Source of the DNA: Hymenobacter sp. YIM 151858-1
GTDB lineage: Bacteria > Bacteroidota > Bacteroidia > Cytophagales > Hymenobacteraceae
Direction of reading: 5' to 3'
Length of the DNA stretch: 64,000 nt
Assembly (NCBI RefSeq): GCF_025979705.1
Contig: NZ_CP110136.1
Span: 1,674,001-1,738,000 of the forward strand
The notes under the pieces are model-generated. The model saw only the letters and a program-made list of their open reading frames with translations. It ran no database searches and had not been told where the DNA came from. Shown piece after piece: positions 52,487-60,699 of this stretch. The stretch's first letter is position 1, and every line of letters starts with the position of its first letter. The position numbers and the translations under genes were made by a program.

Positions 52487-53545
52487 ATGAACAATCGGCT
52501 TACCCAACTTACTGGGCTCTGCGCCGCCGCTCTGCTCCTGCTCGCCTCGTGCGAAAAGGAGGAAGAACGCGCAGTACTAGCCCCCAAGGATGTGCCTGGC
52601 CTGACGGCCTCGGCCACTACGCTGAACCTCTCGATGGCTACCGCCACCCAACCGGCGGTAACCTACAACTGGACGCGTTCGACCTTCGGCTACGACGCCG
52701 CGGTTACCTACACGCTACAGTTTGATAAGCAAAGCGGTGATTTTTCGACGCCTTACGAAGTAGCGGTGGGCACGGCCCTCACTAAAACCTTCACGGTAGC
52801 GGAAATCAACGACATTCTCATCAGCCGCCTGAAGCTGACTGCCGGTACACCGGCGCAGGTAAAAGTGCGCGTGAAGTCGAGCGTAGGCGACAAGGTTGCG
52901 CCGCTGAACTCGGGTGTTTCTACCTTCACGGCCACGCCGTACCTGGTAGTAATCAACTATCCCTCGCTGTATGTGCCGGGCAACCACCAGGGTTGGTCGC
53001 CGGCTACGGCTCCCAAAATTTCGGCCTTCACCAACAACCCCGATGTGTACGAGGGCTTCGTGAACATCACCGATGCTTCGCCGGAGTTCAAGTTTACCAG
53101 CAACCCGAACTGGGACGGCACCAACTACGGTGACGGTGGCGCAGCCGGTACGCTCTCGACCAACGGTGGCGCTGGCAACCTGAAGGTAGCCGGCCCGGGC
53201 TACTACCGCCTGAAGGCCAACACCAAGAGCCTGACCTGGGAAAACCTGAAAACCACCTGGGGCGTGATTGGCTCGGCTACCCCCAACGAGTGGAACAGCG
53301 ACACTCCCCTGACGTTCGACGCTACCACCGGCACCTGGAGCGCCCGCGTAGCTTTGAAAGTGGGTGAGATTAAGTTCCGCGCCAACAGCGACTGGGGCGT
53401 AAACTTCGGCGACGGCGGCAACGGCGCACCCGTAGACGCTATTCTGGACTATGGCGGCGACAACATCAAAATCAACACCGCTGGTACTTACACCGTAACG
53501 CTCGACCTGAGCAAGCCCGGAAACTACACCTTCACGGTGAAGTAG
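52487..53545 (+). CDS. susE: SusE-type starch-binding lipoprotein
   Basis: 352 residues. Lipoprotein signal MNNRLTQLTGLCAAALLLLA with the lipobox LASC. The SusE domain follows (about 28-150; TATQPAVTYNWTRSTFGYDA), then two starch-binding modules. Each contains an FKF or IKF strand and a NYGDGG or NFGDGG motif, about residues 155-260 and 260-350. In Bacteroides thetaiotaomicron SusE and SusF bind starch at the surface. It follows susD by 100 bases and ends at a strong terminator. Confidence 0.92.
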   Translation: MNNRLTQLTGLCAAALLLLASCEKEEERAVLAPKDVPGLTASATTLNLSMATATQPAVTYNWTRSTFGYDAAVTYTLQFDKQSGDFSTPYEVAVGTALTKTFTVAEINDILISRLKLTAGTPAQVKVRVKSSVGDKVAPLNSGVSTFTATPYLVVINYPSLYVPGNHQGWSPATAPKISAFTNNPDVYEGFVNITDASPEFKFTSNPNWDGTNYGDGGAAGTLSTNGGAGNLKVAGPGYYRLKANTKSLTWENLKTTWGVIGSATPNEWNSDTPLTFDATTGTWSARVALKVGEIKFRANSDWGVNFGDGGNGAPVDAILDYGGDNIKINTAGTYTVTLDLSKPGNYTFTVK

Positions 53546-53590
53546 TAAGTACTTCGGCAGCAACGCGCTAGCACATGCGGCGCGCTGCCT

Positions 53591-53636
53591 GGCAACAAAA
53601 AAGGCCACTGCTTCGGCGGTGGCCTTTTTTGTTGCC
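53591..53636 (+). terminator. Terminator of susC-D-E
   Basis: 21-bp arms (53591-53611 and 53616-53636) with one G-U pair and a TTCG loop; the stem contains AAAAAA on one side and TTTTTT on the other. It lies 45 bases beyond the susE stop. Confidence 0.93.
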
Positions 53637-53815
53637 GAATATTTTTACGCAGCGCATACCTAGGGAGCCTGATACGGTGCACGTTCGGCAGTACCGCCGC
53701 TGTTTTGAAGCACTTTGCGTGTGTATTCCGGCAATAAAACTAGGTACTTGCTATAACCTGCCTATTTTCGCAGATAGTCCGGCTTATCCGGTTTCCCCGC
53801 AACCCAAACTGCTTT

Positions 53816-54676
53816 ATGATTCTAATTGCCGACGGCGGTTCTACCAAAACCAGCTGGTGCCAGCTCGACCTAGCCGACCCGCAGGATCGTATCCACTTCA
53901 ACACCGAGGGGTACAACCCGTATTTCATCGACACCGCGGGCATCGTGAAGTCGTTGGACGGCAGCTTGCCGGAAGCCCTGCCGCGCGAGCAAGTATCGCA
54001 GGTAAGCTACTACGGCGCGGGCTGCTCTACCCCGGCCAACGTGGGCACTGTGGAGAAGGCCATGCGCCAGGTATTCCCGAATGCCAACGTATACGTAGGC
54101 CACGATTTGCTCGCCGCGGCGCGCGCGTTGCTCGGCCGTGAGGCAGGCTTTGCAGCCATTCTGGGCACGGGCACCAACTCGGCTATTTATGATGGCCAGG
54201 ACATTGCCCACAACATCGACTCGCTGGGCTATTTCCTGGGCGACGAAGGCTCGGGCTCCTGGATTGGCAAACGCCTGCTGCGTGACTACATGCGCCGCCT
54301 GTTGCCCGATGGTTTGCAGGAAGCCTTTAAGAAGGAGTACGGCCTCGAAAACGAGCAGATCTTCGACCGCATTTACAACCAGCCGTTGCCCAACCGCTTT
54401 CTGGCTTCGTTCAGCAAGTTTGCTTACGAGCACAACAACATCAGCTACTGCCGCGACATCGTGGTAGAGGGCTTCGAGGCCTTCTTCAAGAACCTCGTTA
54501 TCCGCTACCCCGAATACCAGAATTACACTTTCAACTGCGTGGGTTCGGTGGGCTACAACTTCCGCGACGCGCTTTCGCAGGTGGCCCGTGCCCACGGCAT
54601 GCAGGTCGGCAAAATCATCCGCTCCCCTATCGATAGCCTCGTTGACTACCACGTGGAGGTAGCGCAGGCCGACTAG
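53816..54676 (+). CDS. N-acetylglucosamine-kinase-like sugar kinase (BadF/BcrA/BcrD ATPase fold)
   Basis: 286 residues. The actin-like ATPase motifs are DGGSTKTSWCQLDLADPQD at the N-terminus, GTGTNSAIYDGQDI, and GDEGSGSWIGKRLLRDYM. Bacterial members phosphorylate N-acetylglucosamine or related sugars. In a starch locus it may serve a side sugar, or may be unrelated to starch. It stands after the susE terminator with its own upstream region (TATTTTCG near 53764 resembles a -7 element). Two terminators follow. Confidence 0.85.
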   Translation: MILIADGGSTKTSWCQLDLADPQDRIHFNTEGYNPYFIDTAGIVKSLDGSLPEALPREQVSQVSYYGAGCSTPANVGTVEKAMRQVFPNANVYVGHDLLAAARALLGREAGFAAILGTGTNSAIYDGQDIAHNIDSLGYFLGDEGSGSWIGKRLLRDYMRRLLPDGLQEAFKKEYGLENEQIFDRIYNQPLPNRFLASFSKFAYEHNNISYCRDIVVEGFEAFFKNLVIRYPEYQNYTFNCVGSVGYNFRDALSQVARAHGMQVGKIIRSPIDSLVDYHVEVAQAD

Positions 54677-54697
54677 GTGCCCTAGGTGCCGCACGCG

Positions 54698-54736
54698 CAA
54701 CAAGGCCGCTCCCAGCCAGTGGGAGCGGCCTTGTTG
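54698..54736 (+). terminator. Terminator after the sugar kinase gene
   Basis: Perfect 17-bp arms starting CAACAAGGCCGC and ending TTGTTG, loop of 5, 22 bases beyond the kinase stop. A TTTG follows the stem. Confidence 0.9.
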
Positions 54737-54872
54737 TTTGCCGGTGTTCCGGCGGGCGTACGCGGGTGTGGGCATTGTACCCTAGGTCGGTACCCGCGCT
54801 ACAAGCAAAGGCAGGGTTAGCCAGACTCATGCCAACGCCTGAAACCTGACCGCCACGCCCTTAACTCCCACG

Positions 54873-54912
54873 CAACAAAAAAGCCCCGCCAGCTGGCGGG
54901 GCTTTTTTGTTG
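54873..54912. terminator. 40-bp perfect palindrome between convergent genes
   Basis: Two 20-bp halves (54873-54892 and 54893-54912) with no loop, A6 on one side and T6 on the other. It stands 26 bases past the end of the amylase gene, which is on the minus strand. It should terminate in both directions. Confidence 0.93.
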
Positions 54913-54938
54913 GCCGAAGCCGTTGGCATGGCAAGCAC

Positions 54939-57755
54939 CTAGGGCTGCACTACCAGGCGCGTAGTGGCGGCGGTAGCACCGGCTTGCACCTTCACGAGGT
55001 ACACGCCCGGAGCCAGGCCGGCCAGCGGTACTTTAACGCCGATGGGGCCGGCTGCCTGACGGCCCGGCAGCGCTACGCGGCGTACCTCGCGGCCGATGAT
55101 GTTGTGCACACTTACCTGCACGGGCGCGGCCGTAGGCAAGGTAAAGAGCACCGTAGCCTGCGAGCTGGCAGGGTTGGGCGCTACCGTGAGGCCGATGGCC
55201 GCTACTTGCTGCGCGGCTTTCGAAGAGGTAACGCGGGCCAGGCGGCGCGAGGTGTATACGCGGTACTCACCAGGCTGCAGCGTAATGGCCGCATTCACGT
55301 CGGTTACCGTGATGCTGTCGTTAGCCAGGTAGTTGTACCACTTGCCCGTGCTCTGGAACTTGGGGTTCACCGTTGCCGAAACCACATCGAAGTTGCCGAT
55401 AACGGCTACGCTCAGGTTGGCGTCGCTGAGATGGATGGTTTTGGTAGCCCCGGCCACGTTCTGCACGAACGTCGAGGGGTTATCGAACACCGGGTTATTT
55501 TTCTTCAGCGAAATAAGGTTGCGGTAGGTGTCGTAGAGCTTGCGGCGGGCCGGTACGTTGTAGTACTCCCAGCGGATGGGCTTGTTGCCTACGCGGCCAT
55601 TCTCGTCGATGCTCACGTCGTAACCCACTTCGCCAAACTGCCAGATCATTTTCGGGCCGGGCACCGTGAAGAAGAACGCCGCGGCGGCTTCGTTGCGGGC
55701 CAAAGCCGTGTTCAGGTTGCGGGTATCGTAACCGGCCACCTGCTTGCCGAAGCTGATGTTTTTGAACATCAGGCGCTCCTCGTCGTGGCTTTCCATGTAG
55801 GTTACCAGGTTCGGCTGCGACCAGTTACGGGTGCCGTAGTAGCCCCAGCTCAGGTCCGACTTGTTGTTCTCCACGTAGCCCATGGTGGCCTCGTTGTAGT
55901 TGTGGTTCAGGTTGCCCCACAACATCATGCCTTCGGCCGCCAGAATCTGCTCTTCGCTGTTATCGGCAAAGTGCTCCAGTATCACGTAGGCATCTTTGTC
56001 GACGGTGCGGATGTGGTTGTTGTAATCCTTCCAGATGGCAATGCGCGAGTCATCTTTCTGCCCCCACTTGCCCACGTCGCCGCCGGCATTGGTTTGCGTA
56101 AAGCCCTTCGACAAGTCGAAACGGTAGCCGTCGATTTTGTACTCCTGCAGCCAGAACTCCATCACGCGCTTCGAGAAGGCACGGGTGTAGGGGCTCTCGT
56201 GGTTGAAGTCGTAGCCCACGTTGAAGGGGTGCGTAGCATCCTGGTTGAACCACGGGCTGTTGGCGGTAGGCTTGCCGTTTTCGAAGTACAGCTGCACCAT
56301 CGGCGACTCGCCAAACGAGTGGTTGAGCACCATGTCCAGAATCACGGCAATGCCGCGGCGGTGGCACTCGTCGATAAAGCGCTTCAGCTGATCTTTGGGG
56401 CCGTAGTATTTATCGGGAGCGAAATAGAAAGAGGTGTTGTAGCCCCACGATTCGTTGCCCTCAAACTCGTTGACGGGCATCAGCTCGATGGCGTTTACGC
56501 CCAGGCGCTGCAGGTAAGCCAGCGTGTCGGTGAGGGTTTGGTAGTCGTGGCGGGCAATAAAGTCGCGCACCAGCAGCTCGTAAATAACCAGCTTGCTTTT
56601 GGCCGGGCGCTTATAGGTGGCAGCCTGCCAGTTGTAAGCCGCCTGGTTGGTTTGCAGCACCGATACGTTGCCGGTGGTTTTGCCCGTGGGGTAAGCCTTC
56701 AGGCCGGGGTACGTTACCTGTGGGATAAAGGGGTCGTCGCTGGGGTCGAGCACCTTCTCGGTGAAGGGGTCGGCGATGCGCAGCGTGCCATCTACCAAGT
56801 ACTGGTAGGCGTACTCCTGGCCAGCCTGCAGGTTATCGAGCTGCAACCACCACTGCTTGCCGTCGGGGGTTTTCTTCATGTAGCCCGCGTCGGTGGGCTC
56901 CCAGTTGTTGAACTCGCCCAACACGAAAGCGTGCTGCTTATCGGGGGCGGTAAGTACCAGCACCACCGAGGTGCCGCCGGGCAGGTAATTGATACCATCG
57001 CGCATGCCGCCGGGCAGCGCCTGCGTAACCACGGCGCCGCGCACGAAAAACACCAGCGTTTGCTGGGCCGTTTGCGAGCCGTCGGTGGCAACCACTTTTA
57101 CTTCGTTGCGGCCGGCCTGGGTAAACGTCAGCTCTTTGCTGATGCTGTTGGCGTTGGCTTCTTCCTGCAAAGCGTTGTTAAGGAACAGCTTGAGGTTGCT
57201 GCTCTTCGAGGCTTCGGCCGAAACCCGCACTTTGGCACCGCTTTCCACCAGCTGCAAGTTCTGGCCGGCGGGGGCCGTAAAGCGTACCGACAGGGCCGCG
57301 CTCTGCTGCACCTCAATCAGGATGTCCTTGTTGCCGGTGTCTTTGCCCTCGGGCGAGCCGTTGGCCCCGCGAAACACCATCGCGAGCTTCATGATTTTGT
57401 CGGTTGCCGGCAGCTTATCGTAGTAAGTGCGCGGCACGAAGCTGATGGTGTAGAGGTTAGGATTGGTGGCGCTGCGCGTCATCTTCTCCTTGGCAATGGG
57501 CTGCGAGAAACTGGTGCCCACCACCGCCTTCCAGTCGGTATCGTTGGCGCTTTTGTCGGAGATTACGCCGGTCCAGATGTACACGTCGCCGGTGTAATCC
57601 TTCAGTCCGCCCGAGCCTTTGGTGGCATCGAAAGTCAGGGTTACCTGGTCGTCGGCCGTGAAAAACGACGGCTGCGTGGTAACCACCTGGGCGCGCACGG
57701 CAGCTGTGCTGAGCAGCATCAGCCAGAGCACACCTAGGAGTCGAAGTTTTCTCAT
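54939..57755 (-). CDS. GH13 alpha-amylase, secreted, with T9SS sorting domain
   Basis: 938 residues from the ATG at 57755. A signal peptide (MRKLRLLGVLWLMLLSTAAV) is followed by two N-terminal beta domains (about 25-240) and a CBM48-like domain (about 260-350; AFVLGEFNNWEPTDAGY). The GH13 barrel covers about 390-720. Its conserved regions are DMVLNHS (about 474-480), GYRFDLSKG with nucleophile Asp547, ILEHF with acid/base Glu594, and ESHDEER with Asp658. A beta C-domain follows and then the T9SS type A tail (LTVAPNPASSQATVLFTLP, LAPGVYLVKVQAGA). It degrades starch at the cell surface to feed SusC/D. It is convergent with the kinase gene and has an operator half-site upstream. Confidence 0.94.
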   Translation of the reverse strand: MRKLRLLGVLWLMLLSTAAVRAQVVTTQPSFFTADDQVTLTFDATKGSGGLKDYTGDVYIWTGVISDKSANDTDWKAVVGTSFSQPIAKEKMTRSATNPNLYTISFVPRTYYDKLPATDKIMKLAMVFRGANGSPEGKDTGNKDILIEVQQSAALSVRFTAPAGQNLQLVESGAKVRVSAEASKSSNLKLFLNNALQEEANANSISKELTFTQAGRNEVKVVATDGSQTAQQTLVFFVRGAVVTQALPGGMRDGINYLPGGTSVVLVLTAPDKQHAFVLGEFNNWEPTDAGYMKKTPDGKQWWLQLDNLQAGQEYAYQYLVDGTLRIADPFTEKVLDPSDDPFIPQVTYPGLKAYPTGKTTGNVSVLQTNQAAYNWQAATYKRPAKSKLVIYELLVRDFIARHDYQTLTDTLAYLQRLGVNAIELMPVNEFEGNESWGYNTSFYFAPDKYYGPKDQLKRFIDECHRRGIAVILDMVLNHSFGESPMVQLYFENGKPTANSPWFNQDATHPFNVGYDFNHESPYTRAFSKRVMEFWLQEYKIDGYRFDLSKGFTQTNAGGDVGKWGQKDDSRIAIWKDYNNHIRTVDKDAYVILEHFADNSEEQILAAEGMMLWGNLNHNYNEATMGYVENNKSDLSWGYYGTRNWSQPNLVTYMESHDEERLMFKNISFGKQVAGYDTRNLNTALARNEAAAAFFFTVPGPKMIWQFGEVGYDVSIDENGRVGNKPIRWEYYNVPARRKLYDTYRNLISLKKNNPVFDNPSTFVQNVAGATKTIHLSDANLSVAVIGNFDVVSATVNPKFQSTGKWYNYLANDSITVTDVNAAITLQPGEYRVYTSRRLARVTSSKAAQQVAAIGLTVAPNPASSQATVLFTLPTAAPVQVSVHNIIGREVRRVALPGRQAAGPIGVKVPLAGLAPGVYLVKVQAGATAATTRLVVQP

Positions 57756-57834
57756 AAACGGTGGCAAATAGTAGTGGTTGAGGTGATGAACCTAAAAAAA
57801 AGACGCAAGAAACACAGTAAAGGTACTACCCTAC

Positions 57835-57844
57835 CGCAAACGTT
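57835..57844. promoter_or_regulatory. Half-copy of the LacI-type operator upstream of the amylase
   Basis: CGCAAACGTT matches the left part of the palindrome upstream of susC exactly for 10 bases. The right side (ACCAG instead of TGCG) does not match. It lies 80 bases upstream of the amylase ATG, next to a TACCTTTA element (57818-57825, minus strand) that could be its -7 box. A shared regulator is suggested but not proven. Confidence 0.4.
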
Positions 57845-57871
57845 ACCAGCCCCGCTCCTATCTTTTGTGTG

Positions 57872-57879
57872 TAGCTTTG
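57872..57879 (+). promoter_or_regulatory. -7 promoter element for the DUF2279 gene
   Basis: Reads TAGCTTTG, an exact TAnnTTTG match, 23 bases before the DUF2279 ATG. A second weaker element TATCTTTT lies 13 bases upstream. Confidence 0.55.
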
Positions 57880-57901
57880 GCCCGCGCACAATTTTCTTCG
57901 A

Positions 57902-58864
57902 ATGCGGGCTCTGCAACGCGGTTTTGTTTTGGCCATTGGCTGCCTGGTGGCAAGCACTTTGGGGGTAGCCCAGGGCCTGCCGCCGGCTGCCGCCGCAAAC
58001 GATTCGGTGCTTATGGCTGCGCCGCGGCGCCCGGCCCTAGGTGCTACGCCGGTTCCGGTGCCCAGGCACCGCCTGCCGCTGGTTATCGGCACTTTTGCCA
58101 CGGGCTACGCCGGCACTTATTACGCGCTCAGCCGGGGCTGGTACACGGGGCCGCGCAGCCGCTTTCATTGGTTCGACGACACGCGCGAATGGAAACAGCT
58201 CGATAAAGCGGGGCACCTGTGGGGTGCGTTTCATGAGAGTCGCGGGGCCGTGGATTTGCTGCGCTGGGCCGGCCTCACGCCCAAGCAAGCCATTTGGTAC
58301 GGCGGCTTCGTGGGCTTTTTGCTGCAAAGTCCCATCGAGTATTTCGATGGCCGCGACCCGGCCTACGGCGCCTCGGCTTCCGATCTGGTGGCCAACTTCC
58401 TGGGCTCGGCCGGGGTTATGGCGCAACAGCTTACCTGGGGCGAAGTTCGCCTGATGCCCAAAGTGTCGTTCCGGACCACGCCTTACGCCCCGCGCCGGCC
58501 CAATGTGCTGGGCAAAAACCTGGGCGAGCGGCTCCTGAAAGACTACAACGGCCAAACCTACTGGCTGTGCGCCGATGTGGGCGCCTTTTTGCCCCAGGGC
58601 AGCCGTTGGCCCCGCTGGCTGCAACCGGCCCTGGGTTACGGCGCCCAGCAAATGCTCTACAACGACCCCGACGCCAACCGCGCCGCCGGCCTCGATGCCT
58701 ACCGCCAGTACTACCTGTCGTTCGACATCGACTTGCGGCACATTCCCACCCGCAGCAAAGCCCTACGAACGGTGTTTTACGTGGCCAGCATCTTCCACTT
58801 GCCCGCGCCTGCCCTGGAGCTAAACCGCAAGCGTGGCCTGGTGCTGCACGGGCTGTACCACTAA
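57902..58864 (+). CDS. DUF2279 family protein (YfiM-like)
   Basis: 320 residues with a signal peptide (MRALQRGFVLAIGCLVASTL, cleaved near VAQG). The family motif is DDTREWKQLDKAGHLWGAF, with the His and Asp typical of DUF2279, and FVGFLLQSPIEYFDGRDPAY. The C-terminal half is specific to this lineage (YNGQTYWLCADVGAF). Function is unknown; membrane association is likely. It is divergent from the amylase gene across 146 bases. Confidence 0.85.
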   Translation: MRALQRGFVLAIGCLVASTLGVAQGLPPAAAANDSVLMAAPRRPALGATPVPVPRHRLPLVIGTFATGYAGTYYALSRGWYTGPRSRFHWFDDTREWKQLDKAGHLWGAFHESRGAVDLLRWAGLTPKQAIWYGGFVGFLLQSPIEYFDGRDPAYGASASDLVANFLGSAGVMAQQLTWGEVRLMPKVSFRTTPYAPRRPNVLGKNLGERLLKDYNGQTYWLCADVGAFLPQGSRWPRWLQPALGYGAQQMLYNDPDANRAAGLDAYRQYYLSFDIDLRHIPTRSKALRTVFYVASIFHLPAPALELNRKRGLVLHGLYH

Positions 58865-59016
58865 GGCACCTAGGGCCTTGGGTGCCGCTGGGCCAGCCCC
58901 GGGCATCGGTGGGGCCGCTTTTCGCGTTTCATTAGCGACCTTTACCCCTGCCCGCGCCCCGGCTGCCACCGCCGCCCCGGCGACCTAGGGCAAACCAGAC
59001 GAAAAATCAGCTGATT

Positions 59017-60156
59017 ATGAATATTGGAGACCGAGTGCGCCTGATGTCGGGCCGCGAAGAAGGCATCGTTACCCGCATCCTCGATCAAAACCTTGTTGAA
59101 GTAACCATCGACGACTTTCCGGTGCCGGTGCTGCGCTCAGAGTTGGTGCTGGTAGCTCCCGAGGAGTTTAAGGCCTTTGGCGGCAGCGAGCTGGCGCCTT
59201 CGCAGGTAGCGGCGCCGCGCCCCCTCAAGCCGGGCAAGCCCACCGGCAAAAACACGCCGCCCGCCGTTACCAGCACTACCTCGCCCGGCGGCAGCACGCC
59301 CGTGCCGCCCAAGCCCGCCCCGGCTCCGCCCGCGCCCAAAGGCCTGTACCTGGCCCTGGTGCAGCAAACCTCGGAGCTGCTGGTGGCGCACCTCATCAAC
59401 AACACCGATGCCGACGTGCTCTTTACCTTTGGCGAGGAGCGCAACGGGCAGTACCGCGCCCTGGCTTCTGATAAGCTGGCCCCCAAAGCGGTAAGCCAGC
59501 CCCTAGGTCATCGGCACCTCAAGGACTTCGACCAGTGGAGCACGGCCGTGGTGCAGCTGCTGCCCTCGCAGCCGAACGCGCCTACCCTGTTCGAGACGTT
59601 GGTTAAGCGCGTGTCGTTCAAGGCCAGCTCGTTCTACTCCAGCCGCCGCGAGGCGCCGGTTATCAAGCGCGAGGCCTTCCTGTTTCAGCTCGATGAAAAA
59701 CCGGTAGCGCCCATTCCGGTGCCCACCACCGACGAGCCCAAGCCCGCTGCTGCCCCCGCCGCCGTCGACCCCGTGAAGCTGCGCGACCAAATTGCCGACA
59801 AACTGCGCGGCGACGCCAAAACCGTAGTACCCGCTCCCAAGCAGGAGCCCTTGAAAGCAATTGTGGCCCCGCCCCACGAGGTTGACTTGCACCTGGAGGC
59901 CCTAAAACCCGAAGGCGGCACCGAAGGCCTGAGCAACACCGCTATTCTGGAGCTGCAGGTAAACGCCTTTGAGGATGCGCTCAGCCGGGCCCTGGCCACC
60001 AACATGCACGAAATCGTGTTCATCCACGGCACCGGCAACGGCACGCTGCGCAAGGAGCTGCATAAGCGCCTGAGCCGCAACCGCGACATCAAGTTCTTCG
60101 AGGAAGCCCGCAAAGAGAAATTCGGCTACGGCGCTACGCTGGTGCGGCTGAAGTAG
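59017..60156 (+). CDS. DUF2027 protein with C-terminal Smr domain
   Basis: 379 residues. The N-terminal ~50 residues form an SH3-like DUF2027 domain (IGDRVRLMSGREEGIVTRIL), followed by a Pro/Ala-rich linker. A central beta domain (about 110-235) precedes a second Pro/Ala-rich linker. The C-terminal Smr domain (about 285-379) has EVDLHLEAL, IVFIHGTGNGTLRKELHKRL and GATLVRL. Smr domains occur in MutS2, where they cleave or nick nucleic acid. This composite is a Bacteroidota family of unknown role. It starts 152 bases after the DUF2279 gene on the same strand. Confidence 0.88.
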   Translation: MNIGDRVRLMSGREEGIVTRILDQNLVEVTIDDFPVPVLRSELVLVAPEEFKAFGGSELAPSQVAAPRPLKPGKPTGKNTPPAVTSTTSPGGSTPVPPKPAPAPPAPKGLYLALVQQTSELLVAHLINNTDADVLFTFGEERNGQYRALASDKLAPKAVSQPLGHRHLKDFDQWSTAVVQLLPSQPNAPTLFETLVKRVSFKASSFYSSRREAPVIKREAFLFQLDEKPVAPIPVPTTDEPKPAAAPAAVDPVKLRDQIADKLRGDAKTVVPAPKQEPLKAIVAPPHEVDLHLEALKPEGGTEGLSNTAILELQVNAFEDALSRALATNMHEIVFIHGTGNGTLRKELHKRLSRNRDIKFFEEARKEKFGYGATLVRLK

Positions 60157-60173
60157 GGAGTTTGCCCTAGGTG

Positions 60174-60323
60174 CTGTCATCCTGAGCCTAAGCGAAGGAC
60201 CTTCTCACGCAAAAACGAGCCGTTGTTTACGCTGTCATCCTGAGCAAAGCGAAGGACCTTATCACGCGAGATAGTAATTACTACCTGGCGTGATAAGGTC
60301 CTTCGCTGTGCTCAGGATGACAG
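60174..60323. repeat. Three copies of the GTCATCCTGAGC repeat, two forming a palindrome
   Basis: The first copy is at 60174-60209 (plus). The second at 60232-60267 (plus) and the third at 60288-60323 (minus) face each other across a 20-base spacer, forming a near-perfect hairpin of 36 bp. The core is CTGTCATCCTGAGC followed by AGCGAAGGACCTT. It lies between the Smr gene and the GIY-YIG gene. Confidence 0.88.
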
Positions 60324-60350
60324 TATCACTTATCACATCTAAAATCTGCA

Positions 60351-60631
60351 ATGCCCTATTACGTCTATATCTCTACCAACCCCGCAAAACAGTTCTGTAC
60401 ATCGGCGTAACAAACGACTTAGCAAACCGCCTCGCGCAGCACTACGCCAACCGCGGCGAACCAGGCACTTTTGCGGGTAAGTATTTCTGCTACAACTTGC
60501 TCTACTTCGAGGAGCATCAGAATAGCCTTAACGCCATTGCCCGCGAGAAGGAATTGAAAGGCTGGACGCGGGCGAAAAAAGACGCTTTGATCGATACCTT
60601 GAACCCTGCAAGAGAATTCTTGCAATCCTGA
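60351..60631 (+). pseudogene. GIY-YIG endonuclease, frameshifted
   Basis: A small single-domain GIY-YIG protein. From the ATG at 60351 the frame reads MPYYVYISTNPAK and then runs into QFCTSA and a stop. The rest of the family sequence continues in the neighbouring frame from about 60383: TVLYIGVTNDLANRLAQHY, KYFCYNLLYFEEHQN, AIAREKELKGWTRAKKDALI. One added A in the AAAA run at 60386-60389 would join the two parts into a normal ~93-residue protein. GIY-YIG proteins of this type cut or bind DNA. Read without the frameshift, the second frame could begin upstream in repeat DNA, which is unlikely to be real. A sequencing error in the A-run is possible. Confidence 0.75.
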
Positions 60632-60639
60632 CGGCGCCC

Positions 60640-60673
60640 GACGTGGCAAGGTCCTTCCTTCGTCAGGATGACA
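60640..60673. repeat. Diverged copy of the GTCATCCTGAGC repeat
   Basis: Reads in the minus orientation like the third copy at 60288-60323 (AAGGTCCTTC ... CAGGATGACA) with several changes. Together they bracket the GIY-YIG gene. Confidence 0.7.
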
Positions 60674-60699
60674 ATACACACCGCTCTTCTTCCACCCCG

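Noticed and set aside
54984-57737. A 917-codon open frame on the plus strand
   Set aside because: It is the exact antisense of the GH13 amylase gene. The protein is repetitive His/Val/Arg-rich without any domain, as expected from the complement of a GC-rich gene.
60290-60631. GIY-YIG gene read as intact from 60290
   Set aside because: Its first 20 codons would be translated from a palindromic repeat, whereas the proper family N-terminus (MPYYVYISTN) lies in the neighbouring frame just downstream. A frameshift explains the sequence better.
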